Notes under the pieces: generated by a model
The model's database searches: none
Told to the model about the DNA's origin: nothing
The model's input: only the letters and a program-made list of their open reading frames with translations
Shown here: one piece after another, positions 51,969-59,895 of the stretch
Layout: each line of letters starts with the position of its first letter
Position numbering within the stretch: the stretch's first letter is position 1
Translations under genes and position numbers: made by a program
Assembly (NCBI GenBank): GCA_017461725.1
Contig: JAFTXG010000028.1
Span: 124,001-188,000, forward strand
Reading direction: 5' to 3'
From: Lachnospiraceae bacterium
GTDB lineage: Bacteria; Bacillota; Clostridia; Lachnospirales; Lachnospiraceae
DNA: 64,000 bases

Positions 51969-52328
51969 TCACTTCATCAGCTTGCGGATCGTATCCACCA
52001 GCTCATCCACCACCTCATCGTTCCCGGCTCGAATGTCATCCACCACGCAGGAGCGGATATGACTGGACAGAAGTGTCCGGTTAAACGCATGCAGCGCTGC
52101 CTGGATCGCTGAAACCTGTGTCAGAATATCCACGCAATAGCAATCCCGCTCTACCATCCCTTTGATGCCGCGGACCTGCCCCTCGATGCGATTTAATCGG
52201 CGGATCAAATCACGGTACTCCTCCGTCTCACGGGCTTTATGCTTCTCCCCACAGCAACAGGAGGAAATAGCTTCACCGCTCCCGTGCGGTTTATTTTTTT
52301 CAATGTCTCTGCTCAGTTCGCTGCTCAA
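51969..52328 (-). CDS. CsoR-type metal-sensing repressor
   Basis: A ~119-residue CsoR/RcnR-family repressor: LIRRLNRIEGQVRGIKGMVERDCYC, with the copper-type C-H-C ligand set in YCVDIL, LLSSHIRSC. The N-terminus has a SSCCCGEKHK Cys cluster. The start is TTG at 52328, eight bases after GAGAGGG. Longer in-frame ATGs overlap the promoter and are excluded. No copA or chaperone gene is adjacent, so the target is elsewhere. Copper is inferred from the ligand pattern. Confidence 0.83.
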   Translation of the reverse strand: MSSELSRDIEKNKPHGSGEAISSCCCGEKHKARETEEYRDLIRRLNRIEGQVRGIKGMVERDCYCVDILTQVSAIQAALHAFNRTLLSSHIRSCVVDDIRAGNDEVVDELVDTIRKLMK

Positions 52329-52359
52329 CGGAATCGCCCTCTCTTGTTCTACTAGACAC

Positions 52360-52388
52360 ATCATATCAGAATCTGTCATATTTTTCAA
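52360..52388 (-). promoter_or_regulatory. Sigma-A promoter of the csoR-type gene
   Basis: TTGAAA (52383-52388), exactly 17 bases, TATGAT (52360-52365) on the minus strand, placing the transcript start near 52352 and the TTG start within ~25 bases of it. Confidence 0.75.
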
Positions 52389-52527
52389 GTAAAAACCATG
52401 GCCCCACATCATCTTAATCTTTAATCCCGCATGAGGAAAAAATTTCACAACACAAATAATATATGATAAACTGGAAATCATTATCTTAAAGCAAAAATCC
52501 TCTGCATCATCTGCAAAGGATTCTTAG

Positions 52528-52601
52528 TCGGGGCGACAGGATTTGAACCTGCGACCTCTCGGTCCCTAACCGAACGCTCTACCAAGCTGAGCCACGCCCC
52601 G
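52528..52601 (-). tRNA. tRNA-Pro (anticodon AGG)
   Basis: A 74-base cloverleaf: acceptor CGGGGCG/CGCCCCG, D-arm GCTC...GAGC, anticodon stem TTCGG/CCGAG with loop TTAGGGA (AGG), T-arm GCAGG-TTCAAAT-CCTGT. The discriminator is A and CCA is not encoded. It decodes CCU and, after A34 modification, possibly other CCN. It stands alone downstream of rplT. Confidence 0.93.
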
Positions 52602-52807
52602 TTCCATATTTCGTTTTGTTTCGTGCTCTTTCTCTCAGGCACGTTCGCTATTTTAACTCAGTTATCTGACTTTGTCAAGAACTTTTTTTGTTTTTTTAAA
52701 AAAACTTTTAATCGCCGTTTTTGACTGTCATACCAACACTACATAGCGCTGTTTAATCGCATGTGCACAGGCAGACAAATCTGCCCATGCACAATATGAT
52801 GCTTAAA

Positions 52808-53164
52808 TTAAGCGAGCTTAGACTTAGCAACCTCAGCCAGCTTAGCAAAACCAGCTGCATCGTTAACTGCCAGGTCAGCCAGAACCTTACGGTTCATCTC
52901 AACACCTGCAAGCTTAAGGCCGTACATGAACTTGCTGTAGGAAAGGCCGTTCATACGAGCTGCTGCGTTGATACGAGCGATCCACAGCTGTCTGAACTGT
53001 CTCTTCTTCTGCTTTCTGCCTGCGTAGGAGCTGGTCAGTGCTCTCATTACGGACTGCTTTGCGATACGATACTGCTTGGAGCGAGCTCCTCTATAACCCT
53101 TAGCGAGCTTTAATACTCTATTATGCTTCTTCTTTGCGTTTAAACCGCCTTTAACTCTTGCCAT
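52808..53164 (-). CDS. rplT: Ribosomal protein L20
   Basis: A 118-residue L20 ([19 protein letters not shown], then [20 protein letters not shown]), which binds 23S rRNA and, in Bacillus, represses its own operon through the leader. Last gene of infC-rpmI-rplT. A hairpin follows at 52762-52793. Confidence 0.96.
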   Translation of the reverse strand: MARVKGGLNAKKKHNRVLKLAKGYRGARSKQYRIAKQSVMRALTSSYAGRKQKKRQFRQLWIARINAAARMNGLSYSKFMYGLKLAGVEMNRKVLADLAVNDAAGFAKLAEVAKSKLA

Positions 53165-53184
53165 TTTCGGTCTCCTCCTTCTAA

Positions 53185-53379
53185 TTAGTAGGGCAAAATC
53201 TTGTTCATTACCTTTGCATTTGCTGCATCAGTAATGGTGGATTTACGTAAGTTTCTCTTTCTCTTGGTAGACTTCTTGGTCAAGATGTGGCTCTTAAACG
53301 CCTTCATTCTCTTTAACTTACCGGTACCTGTCTTCTGAAAACGCTTTGCTGCTGCTCTTTTCGTCTTTAACTTTGGCAT
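53185..53379 (-). CDS. rpmI: Ribosomal protein L35
   Basis: A 64-residue L35 ([36 protein letters not shown]). 20 bases upstream of rplT, 21 bases downstream of infC. Confidence 0.96.
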   Translation of the reverse strand: MPKLKTKRAAAKRFQKTGTGKLKRMKAFKSHILTKKSTKRKRNLRKSTITDAANAKVMNKILPY

Positions 53380-53400
53380 ATGATTGTCCTCCTTATGATT

Positions 53401-53907
53401 TTAACGCTTTTCACTTAAGATTAACGTCAAGCTTCTACCCTCGACCTTCGCAGGTTTCTCAACCACTGCGATATCGGCCAGCTTCTCTGCAAATTCATCC
53501 AGGATGTGTTTGGACTGAGCCATGTGGCTCATCTCTCTACCGCGGAAGCGCAGAGTAACCTTTACACGGTCACCCTTCTGAATGAACTTTCTTGCGGCAT
53601 TTATCTTCGTATTCAGATCGTTCTCGTCGATGTTCGGAGACAAACGCACTTCCTTAATTTCGATGACCTTCTGCTTCTTTTTGGCTTCCTTTTCCCTACG
53701 AGCCTGCTCGTAACGATACTTTCCGTAGTCAATAATCTTGCATACCGGCGGCTGTGCATTCGGCGCGATCTTTACCAGATCGAGCTCTGCTTCCTTTGCC
53801 AGCTTCAATGCGTCCCTCGAGGACATGATACCCAGCTGCTCGCCGTTCTCACCGATCAGTCTTACTTCCTTGTCACGGATCTGCTCATTCAACATTAATT
53901 CGCTAAT
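53401..53907 (-). CDS. infC: Translation initiation factor IF-3
   Basis: A ~168-residue IF-3: N-domain LNEQIRDKEVRLIGENGEQ and C-domain RFRGREMSHMAQSKHIL. The likely start is ATT at 53907 (then SELMLNEQ), seven bases after GGGGGTG, as in the well-known autoregulated infC genes; an ATG four codons on or a longer frame is less well placed. The leader upstream has an attenuator. Confidence 0.9.
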   Translation of the reverse strand: MSELMLNEQIRDKEVRLIGENGEQLGIMSSRDALKLAKEAELDLVKIAPNAQPPVCKIIDYGKYRYEQARREKEAKKKQKVIEIKEVRLSPNIDENDLNTKINAARKFIQKGDRVKVTLRFRGREMSHMAQSKHILDEFAEKLADIAVVEKPAKVEGRSLTLILSEKR

Positions 53908-54265
53908 TGTCGTGCACCCCCACATTTGATGTAGATATCCTTACGCAATCCCATGAGCTTGCTATCATCTCTCTGAAACCCGGTCACTGCGTGCTCTGCA
54001 CTCTCGCGCACGGACTGCCCTACATTCGCATTCCGACCGATCAGTCTATATGCTCATTTAGGTCAGGCGCCATATAGTCGCGCCTGATTTTGTGCAAGCA
54101 CAAATCAGTCTCGCCTGCATGGCTTTCTTTCATAAAAAGAAAAGCGGATAGAAACTATCCACTCACAGAATAAGCCCATCATAAGGCTTTTGTCATTAAC
54201 CCGGGTCACCGCATGTGCCAAGGTGAGAGTGGATACTCTACTTCATGGTATTGCTCTCGCAACTC
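53908..54265 (-). ncRNA. infC-rpmI-rplT leader with attenuator
   Basis: A ~350-base untranslated leader. A terminator hairpin GTGGATAG-TTT-CTATCCGC (54144-54162) is followed by TTTTCTTTTT. Upstream sequence TATCCACTC near 54225-54236 can pair with GAGTGGATA and break the terminator, the expected competing antiterminator. Two more stems (ATTTTGTGC... and TCAGGCGC/GCGCCTGA) lie downstream. The position matches the L20-leader type, but sequence identity to that Rfam family was not tested. Confidence 0.65.
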
Positions 54266-54269
54266 TGAT

Positions 54270-54298
54270 ATGATAACACTGATTTAATCTCCTGTCAA
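54270..54298 (-). promoter_or_regulatory. Sigma-A promoter of infC operon
   Basis: TTGACA (54293-54298), 17 bases, TATCAT (54270-54275) on the minus strand. Confidence 0.75.
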
Positions 54299-54462
54299 CC
54301 CATTTTTGTTTATTTGTCAAGAAAAATTTTCAATTTGTTGCCAGCTTCTTACCAACTTCCCGTCTCTATGTATATTGCCGTTCCGGCCTGCAGTCCGTCA
54401 CTGCCGGTGCTTTCTCCGAAACGGCATATTGTCAATGGAGCAATGCGGTTTACTGTTCTGTT

Positions 54463-54777
54463 CTACCGCTCCTCAAAGCTTGCGCAGAGCGTATCCTTCA
54501 TATCCGTAGCCTTACCGCCGGAAATGGTAATATGCTTTGCCTTACAGCGTTTCGCATCGTTGAAACGGCAGTTCACTGCCTCACACTCAACGGCCAAAGC
54601 CAGATTCTTGGACTCAAACTCATTGCGTCCGCCAAACTCCCTGGCCTCATCGAAGCTGGAGCAGCAGGTACTCTCGGGAGCATGCGCCTTCTCTCCCTCC
54701 ACCAGAATGGTGTTCTTACAGCAGCATTTGTCTGAATTGTGCAGACAGGTGGTTACATCACATCTTAATGACGGCAT
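54463..54777 (-). CDS. Double DUF1540 protein
   Basis: A 104-residue Cys-rich protein with two DUF1540 repeats: LRCDVTTCLHNSDKCCCKN...CCSSF and VECEAVNCRFNDAKRCKA...CASF, seven Cys in the first and four in the second. DUF1540 proteins are short, possibly metal-binding, and unassigned. Start follows AAGGAGG. Confidence 0.83.
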   Translation of the reverse strand: MPSLRCDVTTCLHNSDKCCCKNTILVEGEKAHAPESTCCSSFDEAREFGGRNEFESKNLALAVECEAVNCRFNDAKRCKAKHITISGGKATDMKDTLCASFEER

Positions 54778-54991
54778 ATTAGTCCTCCTTGATTCAGTGG
54801 CCCTTCACCGAAGCACACTTTAATGTCCGTTTCCTCCGCTCCGGTGCGTCCAAAATAAGGAGGCCGGGAATATCCGGCGGTCTTTGCCGTTTACTCACAG
54901 CCTCCGTTGAGGTTAATATGTACACATTTTCGTCTGTTTATACCTGTACACAGTCACCGAACGAACAAACTCCTGATCACCGTATTGTTCA

Positions 54992-55855
54992 TCAGGACTT
55001 CCGCTTGGTGATCACCACTCCGTCATCATAATTCAATACCTTTGGCGCACCCTCCATGCGCTCGGGATGGGTCAGATAACCTTTAAACCTCTGAAGAGCC
55101 ATGGAACAGTACGCTCCGGTACAGATACGTTCATCCATCACATAACCGATGGGCATACAGGTCACAAATTTGGTCTCTCCTGCCAACGTTTTCGGCACCT
55201 CGCGGAAATTGCCCATGGCCATGAACTCTCCAACCGTTCCGAAATCGTAAATATGATGATAAAGATGGGGAGTGCGGATGCTGGCCAGATTAGTCACCAC
55301 CATACTGGAATGGAAGGGACTCACATCGATGATCGCCTTGGGAAGCAGGTTATGCTTATCCATCCAGCGGAGCACAGCACAGCCAAACTTTAACAGTCCC
55401 GGAATACCCACCAGAATCTCAATGATCCTGTCGGTGCCGTTTGACTCCTCCGCCTTTTTATTACTCTCCAAAAACTCGTCAATGATTTTCTGAACGGTGA
55501 AAATATCGTCCTCGGGCAGAAAATACATCTTGGAAAAAGTCTCATCGATCATCTGTCCCGTCTTCAGCACAACCATACCCACTGCGATCTCATTGCGGGC
55601 ATAGATATTACCGTTCATAACAAATCGGTTTAACTGGGGAAACTCGGCAAGGGTGCGCACATAAGCTGCGATCACCAGTCCCATATGAGAAAGTCTGATC
55701 CCCTCTGCTTTTTTCGCCCTGATATATTTCTGCATCGGCTCGATGGGAATATCCAGCGTCAGCTGGTTCATCGCGTCATAGCGATAGCGCAGGAACTGAT
55801 TCATTACCAGATACATGGGATTCGCGTTTTTGATTTTCACACCGTCTTTTCTCAT
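54992..55855 (-). CDS. Stand-alone 2-oxoacid dehydrogenase E2-like acyltransferase
   Basis: A ~287-residue catalytic-domain-only relative of lipoyl E2 and chloramphenicol acetyltransferases. No lipoyl or E1/E3-binding domain. The HHIYDFGTVGEFM segment near residue 205 corresponds to the HxxxDG active site (with Phe replacing the usual Asp-Gly order slightly) and an early YRYDAMNQLTLDIPIEPMQKY segment is recognisable. It cannot act as a normal E2. GGAGAACCT precedes the ATG at 55855. Function unknown; an acetyl- or acyl-CoA transferase is likely. Confidence 0.72.
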   Translation of the reverse strand: MRKDGVKIKNANPMYLVMNQFLRYRYDAMNQLTLDIPIEPMQKYIRAKKAEGIRLSHMGLVIAAYVRTLAEFPQLNRFVMNGNIYARNEIAVGMVVLKTGQMIDETFSKMYFLPEDDIFTVQKIIDEFLESNKKAEESNGTDRIIEILVGIPGLLKFGCAVLRWMDKHNLLPKAIIDVSPFHSSMVVTNLASIRTPHLYHHIYDFGTVGEFMAMGNFREVPKTLAGETKFVTCMPIGYVMDERICTGAYCSMALQRFKGYLTHPERMEGAPKVLNYDDGVVITKRKS

Positions 55856-55953
55856 AGGTTCTCCTCTTTTTTCCCGATCATTCAGCAAACCATTCTGAAC
55901 ATTCAATTCAAGAAAGAATGGGTTTAGAATTTGTTTAGAATTATTTTATCCTG

Positions 55954-55989
55954 ATTTTACTGTTTTTGTCGAAAAATGTCAAGTTGACA
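55954..55989 (-). promoter_or_regulatory. Sigma-A promoter with palindromic -35 centre
   Basis: On the minus strand TTGACA (55977-55982), 17 bases, TAAAAT (55954-55959). The -35 is half of TGTCAAGTTGACA (55977-55989), a 13-base palindrome whose other half is a TTGACA on the plus strand for the divergent radical SAM gene (with a weaker -10 16-17 bases on). Confidence 0.65.
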
Positions 55990-56158
55990 TTGCAGATTAA
56001 TTGCGTAAAACTTAAAATCTTAAAAGTATATTAATATTTCATTACAGTCCTATGACAAAGGCTTGATTTCTCCCCAGATTTTCGCTAAACTCAGATAGGA
56101 ATCCCTTTTTACCATTTGACCGTCCTATCGGTTCATAGTGCATTATCCAGGAGGAATC

Positions 56159-57106
56159 ATGAATCTTTCCGCTGAAGTGACATCACCATACCGTTCCTGC
56201 ACCCTCTGCCCCCACCGGTGCGGTACTGACCGCCTTTCCGGCCACACCGGCCGCTGCCGCGTCCCCGCCGATATCTACCTTGCCCGCGCTGCCCTCCACT
56301 ACTGGGAGGAGCCCTGCATCTCCGGCGAGTGCGGTTCCGGCACGGTCTTTTTCTCCGGCTGTAATCTGGGCTGTGTGTTCTGCCAGAATTATTCCATCGC
56401 GAAGGCGGACGTCGGCCAGAAGGTCAGCGTCGAGCGACTGTCTGAGATTTTTCTGGAACTGAAGGCAAAAGGTGCCGCCAATATCAACCTGGTGACCCCC
56501 ACCCACTATGTTCCCTCCATTGTGGAGGCACTACGCCTGGCGAAAGCACAGGGGCTTACCATCCCCATCGTGTACAACACCGGTGGCTACGAGACGGTAG
56601 AGACATTGCGGCTTCTGGATGGGCTTGTGGATATCTATCTGCCCGATTTCAAATATCTGGACCCGGCTTTAAGCGCCCGCTACTCTCACGCCGCCGACTA
56701 TCCGGAGGTGGCGAAGGCCGCGCTGGCGGAGATGTACCGGCAGGTGGGGAATCCGGAGTTATCTGCCGATATGTCCTGTCACACTGATGACGAACCGGTT
56801 CCGCTCATGAAAAAAGGAATCATCGTCCGCCACCTGGCACTGCCGGGCTGCGAGGATGACTCCCGCGCTGTGCTCCGCTATCTCTACGAGACCTACGGAG
56901 ACCGTATTTATATCAGTATCATGAACCAGTACACGCCTCTGCCCCACGTGGCCGCTTACCCTGAGCTGAACCGCCGGATCACCGAGGACGAATACGATCG
57001 CCTCACCGACTATGCGGTAGACCTGGGGATCGAGAATGGATTTATCCAGGAGGGCGAGACTGCCGAGGAAAGCTTTATCCCGGAATTTGATTATGAGGGC
57101 GTGTGA
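56159..57106 (+). CDS. Radical SAM protein (PflA-like)
   Basis: A ~315-residue radical SAM enzyme. Two N-terminal Cys pairs (CTLCPHRCG; GRCRVP) precede the 4Fe-4S motif CNLGCVFCQNYS (CxxxCxxC, ~residue 72), which is slightly downstream of the usual position. KGIIVRHLALPG and YISIMNQYTP follow. This is the COG1313-type family whose substrate is unknown. AGGAGG precedes the ATG; the stop codon sits in a large hairpin. Confidence 0.86.
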   Translation: MNLSAEVTSPYRSCTLCPHRCGTDRLSGHTGRCRVPADIYLARAALHYWEEPCISGECGSGTVFFSGCNLGCVFCQNYSIAKADVGQKVSVERLSEIFLELKAKGAANINLVTPTHYVPSIVEALRLAKAQGLTIPIVYNTGGYETVETLRLLDGLVDIYLPDFKYLDPALSARYSHAADYPEVAKAALAEMYRQVGNPELSADMSCHTDDEPVPLMKKGIIVRHLALPGCEDDSRAVLRYLYETYGDRIYISIMNQYTPLPHVAAYPELNRRITEDEYDRLTDYAVDLGIENGFIQEGETAEESFIPEFDYEGV

Positions 57107-57120
57107 CCACGCCCTCATAA
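57091..57120. terminator. Bidirectional hairpin at the radical SAM stop codon
   Basis: TTATGAGGGCGTG-TGAC-CACGCCCTCATAA: a 13-bp perfect stem with four-base loop containing the radical SAM stop. It lies five bases beyond the stop of the converging Rpn-type gene, so it should close both transcripts. T-runs are modest (ATTTTT on plus). Confidence 0.65.
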
Positions 57121-57124
57121 TCAA

Positions 57125-58000
57125 TCATTTTTCTAAGAGTGCAATATACTCTTCAAGGTTTTCTTGGGAAATACCGATGGCCAATAGTGCCTGAGCTGCA
57201 GACATACCGGTGGTACGTATCAGATTTTTGGCACTGCTTAAAATGCCCTGCTGTATACCCTCAATCATACCCTCTGCACGTCCTTCTGCCAGACCTACAG
57301 CTCGCCCTTCTGCCTCAGCTCTTTGTTTCATGAGGATTTCTTCTTCCAATTTCTGCATATACCTTACCCCCATTTCCTCGCTGGCTTTAATTTGTTTGAC
57401 ATAGTAATGGATCGTCTTCAATCGTTGACTGCCGCTTTTTTCCACGAGCTCATCACTGGGATTTTCCACGTAGTGGAGATAATCCCTCAGTTCTTCACTA
57501 ACCTCATGATCGTTCGTTCCCCGGGTGTTTAGGAATATCCGAACAGCACCATCGTTTATTTCGAGATCCTTGTCCTGTCTGCAGCAGGGGATAAACGAAT
57601 AAACATATCTGTTCTCACCAAACAGATCAAAGGGAGTGATCATGATGATGCAGGTGTTGTTCAGCTTGTTAAAACTGATGGTTCCCGGTTCCAGAAGGGA
57701 AGAATCAATTAGGCTCTGATAATAGCGACTCCGCTTGACAAGGTCATCTCTCTGTTTGGCCTGCATCTCAGTGTTATAGACAGTGCGCGCCTGATCCAAC
57801 GAGTACACATCCAGCCGGATGGATCGCAGCCAAGGTGCAGTGCGAAGTTCTTTCTCAGTCTGGGCATGGGTCAGCAACTTGAGGTCATCCTGTCCCAGTA
57901 TAATCTGGAGCATCGCCTCGTGGGCCTCGGTGTTTTCCATGGTCTGGTCAAAGAGAAATCGATCCAGCAGTGTCAGGTCCTTTAATGTTTTTGGTGTCAT
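57125..58000 (-). CDS. Rpn-family/PD-(D/E)XK recombination-promoting nuclease
   Basis: A 291-residue protein of the PD-(D/E)XK transposase-nuclease family. The catalytic set is visible: RLDVYSLD (Asp) and VYNTEMQAK (E-x-Q, ~residue 76). An N-terminal LLDRFLFDQTMENTEAHEAML segment is typical. Near the C-terminus are GRAVGLAEGRAEGMIEG repeats (residues ~232-248), a common variable feature in Rpn proteins. Not surrounded by repeats; a genome-resident nuclease. Confidence 0.83.
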   Translation of the reverse strand: MTPKTLKDLTLLDRFLFDQTMENTEAHEAMLQIILGQDDLKLLTHAQTEKELRTAPWLRSIRLDVYSLDQARTVYNTEMQAKQRDDLVKRSRYYQSLIDSSLLEPGTISFNKLNNTCIIMITPFDLFGENRYVYSFIPCCRQDKDLEINDGAVRIFLNTRGTNDHEVSEELRDYLHYVENPSDELVEKSGSQRLKTIHYYVKQIKASEEMGVRYMQKLEEEILMKQRAEAEGRAVGLAEGRAEGMIEGIQQGILSSAKNLIRTTGMSAAQALLAIGISQENLEEYIALLEK

Positions 58001-58213
58001 ACTTACCTCCTTCTATTTTATATCGTCCGCAAAAAAACTGCAAGACAATATTTGCAGTAAATACGCATATTCTGTTTTCTTGTTCGGGATATAAGACCGA
58101 ATGCCACGATAAATGATTAAGATAGATGTGATAAATCCTGACAGAGAAAAGCAGGATTTATGAAGTGTGAGTAGTATAGCACAAAAATATGTGGCTAGCA
58201 AGTAAGAAATCCG

Positions 58214-58277
58214 AAAAAAACAGTTGGGTTGCCACAGTACTTTGAGCATAGTACTTTTCCGGTATGGCAACCCAACT
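58214..58277 (-). terminator. Long intrinsic terminator after the DUF1015 gene
   Basis: AGTTGGGTTGCCA (58222-58234) and its exact complement (58265-58277) form a 13-bp stem with an inner AGTACT/AGTACT stem; seven Ts follow on the minus strand. It ends the DUF1015 transcript. Confidence 0.8.
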
Positions 58278-58305
58278 TATACGTATTTTTACTCTTTCGA
58301 CCACA

Positions 58306-59538
58306 TCATATCCGATGAATAAATAATCCGCTTCTCAGCTTCGGCTCAAACCAGGTGGACTTCGGCGGCATCAGAAGTCCTGCGTCCGCCACTGCAAACA
58401 GCTCTCCGATGGAAGTGGGATACATGGAGAAAGCCACTGTCATTCCCCCGTTCACTCTGCGCTCCAGCTCGGAAAGTCCGCGGATACCGCCCACAAAGTC
58501 GATGCGCTTGTCGGTCTTGGGATCTGCAATTCCAAGAAGAGGCATAAGCAGGTGATCCTGCAGCAGAGACACATCCAGTCCCTCCACTGCATCGTCGCTG
58601 CAGATTGCGTCCTTTGCGGTCAGACGATACCACTTCCCGCCCAGGTACATACCTACCTGCCCCTTTTTTGCCGGATGAACAATCTCATTCTCCGGAACAA
58701 TTTCAAACTTTTCTGCCACTTTCCCGGCAAACTCAGTCTCAGTCAGACCGTTCAGATCCGCAACCACGCGATTGTAGTCCATGATCATCAGCTCATCCTC
58801 GGCAAAGATCACCGACAGGAAGTAGTTGAACTCCTCCTCACCGGTATATCCAGGATTTGCCGCACGTCTCATCTGTCCCACACGCACAGCGCTGGCTGCT
58901 CGGTGATGACCGTCCGCTATGTAAAGGGCATCCATGCCCGCAAACGCAGTTTGGACCACCTCGATACGCTCTGTCTCGCTGATTTTCCACGCGCGGTGAG
59001 TGATGCCGTCGTCCGCGGTGAAATCATAGAGCGGCTCAGTCTCCTTTACCTCGCTGATCATCCGGCTCAGCGCCTCATGTCTGCGGTATGCCAGGAAAAT
59101 CGGTCCGGTCTGAGCACTGCAGGTGTCCACATGACGAATGCGGTCTTTCTCCTTGTCCGCTCTGGTATTTTCATGCTTTTTGATGATGTTATTCTGATAA
59201 TCGTCGATGGAGCAGCAGCCCACAATACCGGTCTGACTGCGCCCGTTCATCACCAGCTCATAGAGGTAATAGCAAGGTTCCTCCTCAGTCACATAGGTGC
59301 CATCGGCGATCTGTGCGTCCAAAAGCTCTCTCGCTTTGTCATAGACACAGTCCGCGTAGGTGTCCACCTCGCTGCCGAACTGGGTCTCCGCCCGGTCAAT
59401 ATTGAGGAAGGAAAGGGGATGCCCCTGCACCGCCTTTACGGCCTCCTCCCTGCTGTAAACGTCATAGGGAAGGGCTGCCACCTGTGCGGCCAGCTCCTCT
59501 CTCGGTCTGATTGCCTTAAAGGGTCTTACTACTGCCAT
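58306..59538 (-). CDS. DUF1015 family protein
   Basis: A 410-residue protein matching DUF1015: PFKAIRPREELAAQVAALPYDVYSREEA at the start, LNIDRAE, and ADGHHRAASAVR (~residue 215), a conserved His-rich core. I recall frequent linkage to serine biosynthesis genes in Clostridia; here the next unit encodes L-serine dehydratase, supporting a serine-linked role, though no activity is assigned. Terminator and own ribosome site present. Confidence 0.87.
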   Translation of the reverse strand: MAVVRPFKAIRPREELAAQVAALPYDVYSREEAVKAVQGHPLSFLNIDRAETQFGSEVDTYADCVYDKARELLDAQIADGTYVTEEEPCYYLYELVMNGRSQTGIVGCCSIDDYQNNIIKKHENTRADKEKDRIRHVDTCSAQTGPIFLAYRRHEALSRMISEVKETEPLYDFTADDGITHRAWKISETERIEVVQTAFAGMDALYIADGHHRAASAVRVGQMRRAANPGYTGEEEFNYFLSVIFAEDELMIMDYNRVVADLNGLTETEFAGKVAEKFEIVPENEIVHPAKKGQVGMYLGGKWYRLTAKDAICSDDAVEGLDVSLLQDHLLMPLLGIADPKTDKRIDFVGGIRGLSELERRVNGGMTVAFSMYPTSIGELFAVADAGLLMPPKSTWFEPKLRSGLFIHRI

Positions 59539-59628
59539 GATGTCCTCCTTATTCTGTCGTATATTTAGTCCTAGCTCTGTCTTAATGTATATTCTTTTCT
59601 ATCTTTTTTTGTTAACTCTGTTTGTAAT

Positions 59629-59874
59629 TTATTCGGTAAATAAATCTTTTCCGCAGTACTTACAGCATTCTGCGTTATCCAATCTCCCCAAATGTTTCCC
59701 ACAATGAGGACATTTCCAAAGGATTCCCCAACAAATCAAATGTAACACAATCGAGCCGAAAAAAGCATAAATCCAGAATGGTGATGCCCATTTGAAAATA
59801 CTCATACAGACACAGATTATTATGCCCAACAGCAAAGTTCCTGCCACCAGCCACTTTTTATATCTCAGATTCAT
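59629..59874 (-). CDS. Small membrane protein with C-terminal zinc ribbon
   Basis: An 81-residue protein with two membrane helices (LVAGTLLLGIIICVCMSIF and WIYAFFGSIVLHLICWGIL) and a C-terminal CPHCGKHLG-x7-CCKYCG zinc-ribbon. Function unknown. It sits 22 bases after the serine dehydratase gene's stop, hence possibly in the same transcript. Confidence 0.65.
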   Translation of the reverse strand: MNLRYKKWLVAGTLLLGIIICVCMSIFKWASPFWIYAFFGSIVLHLICWGILWKCPHCGKHLGRLDNAECCKYCGKDLFTE

Positions 59875-59895
59875 TATGGTTCCCCTATCATAATT

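Noticed and set aside
52681-52710. T7-A7 palindrome downstream of rplT as a terminator
   Set aside because: It has no GC stem; the better structure is the GC-rich hairpin at 52762-52793, although that lacks a T-run.
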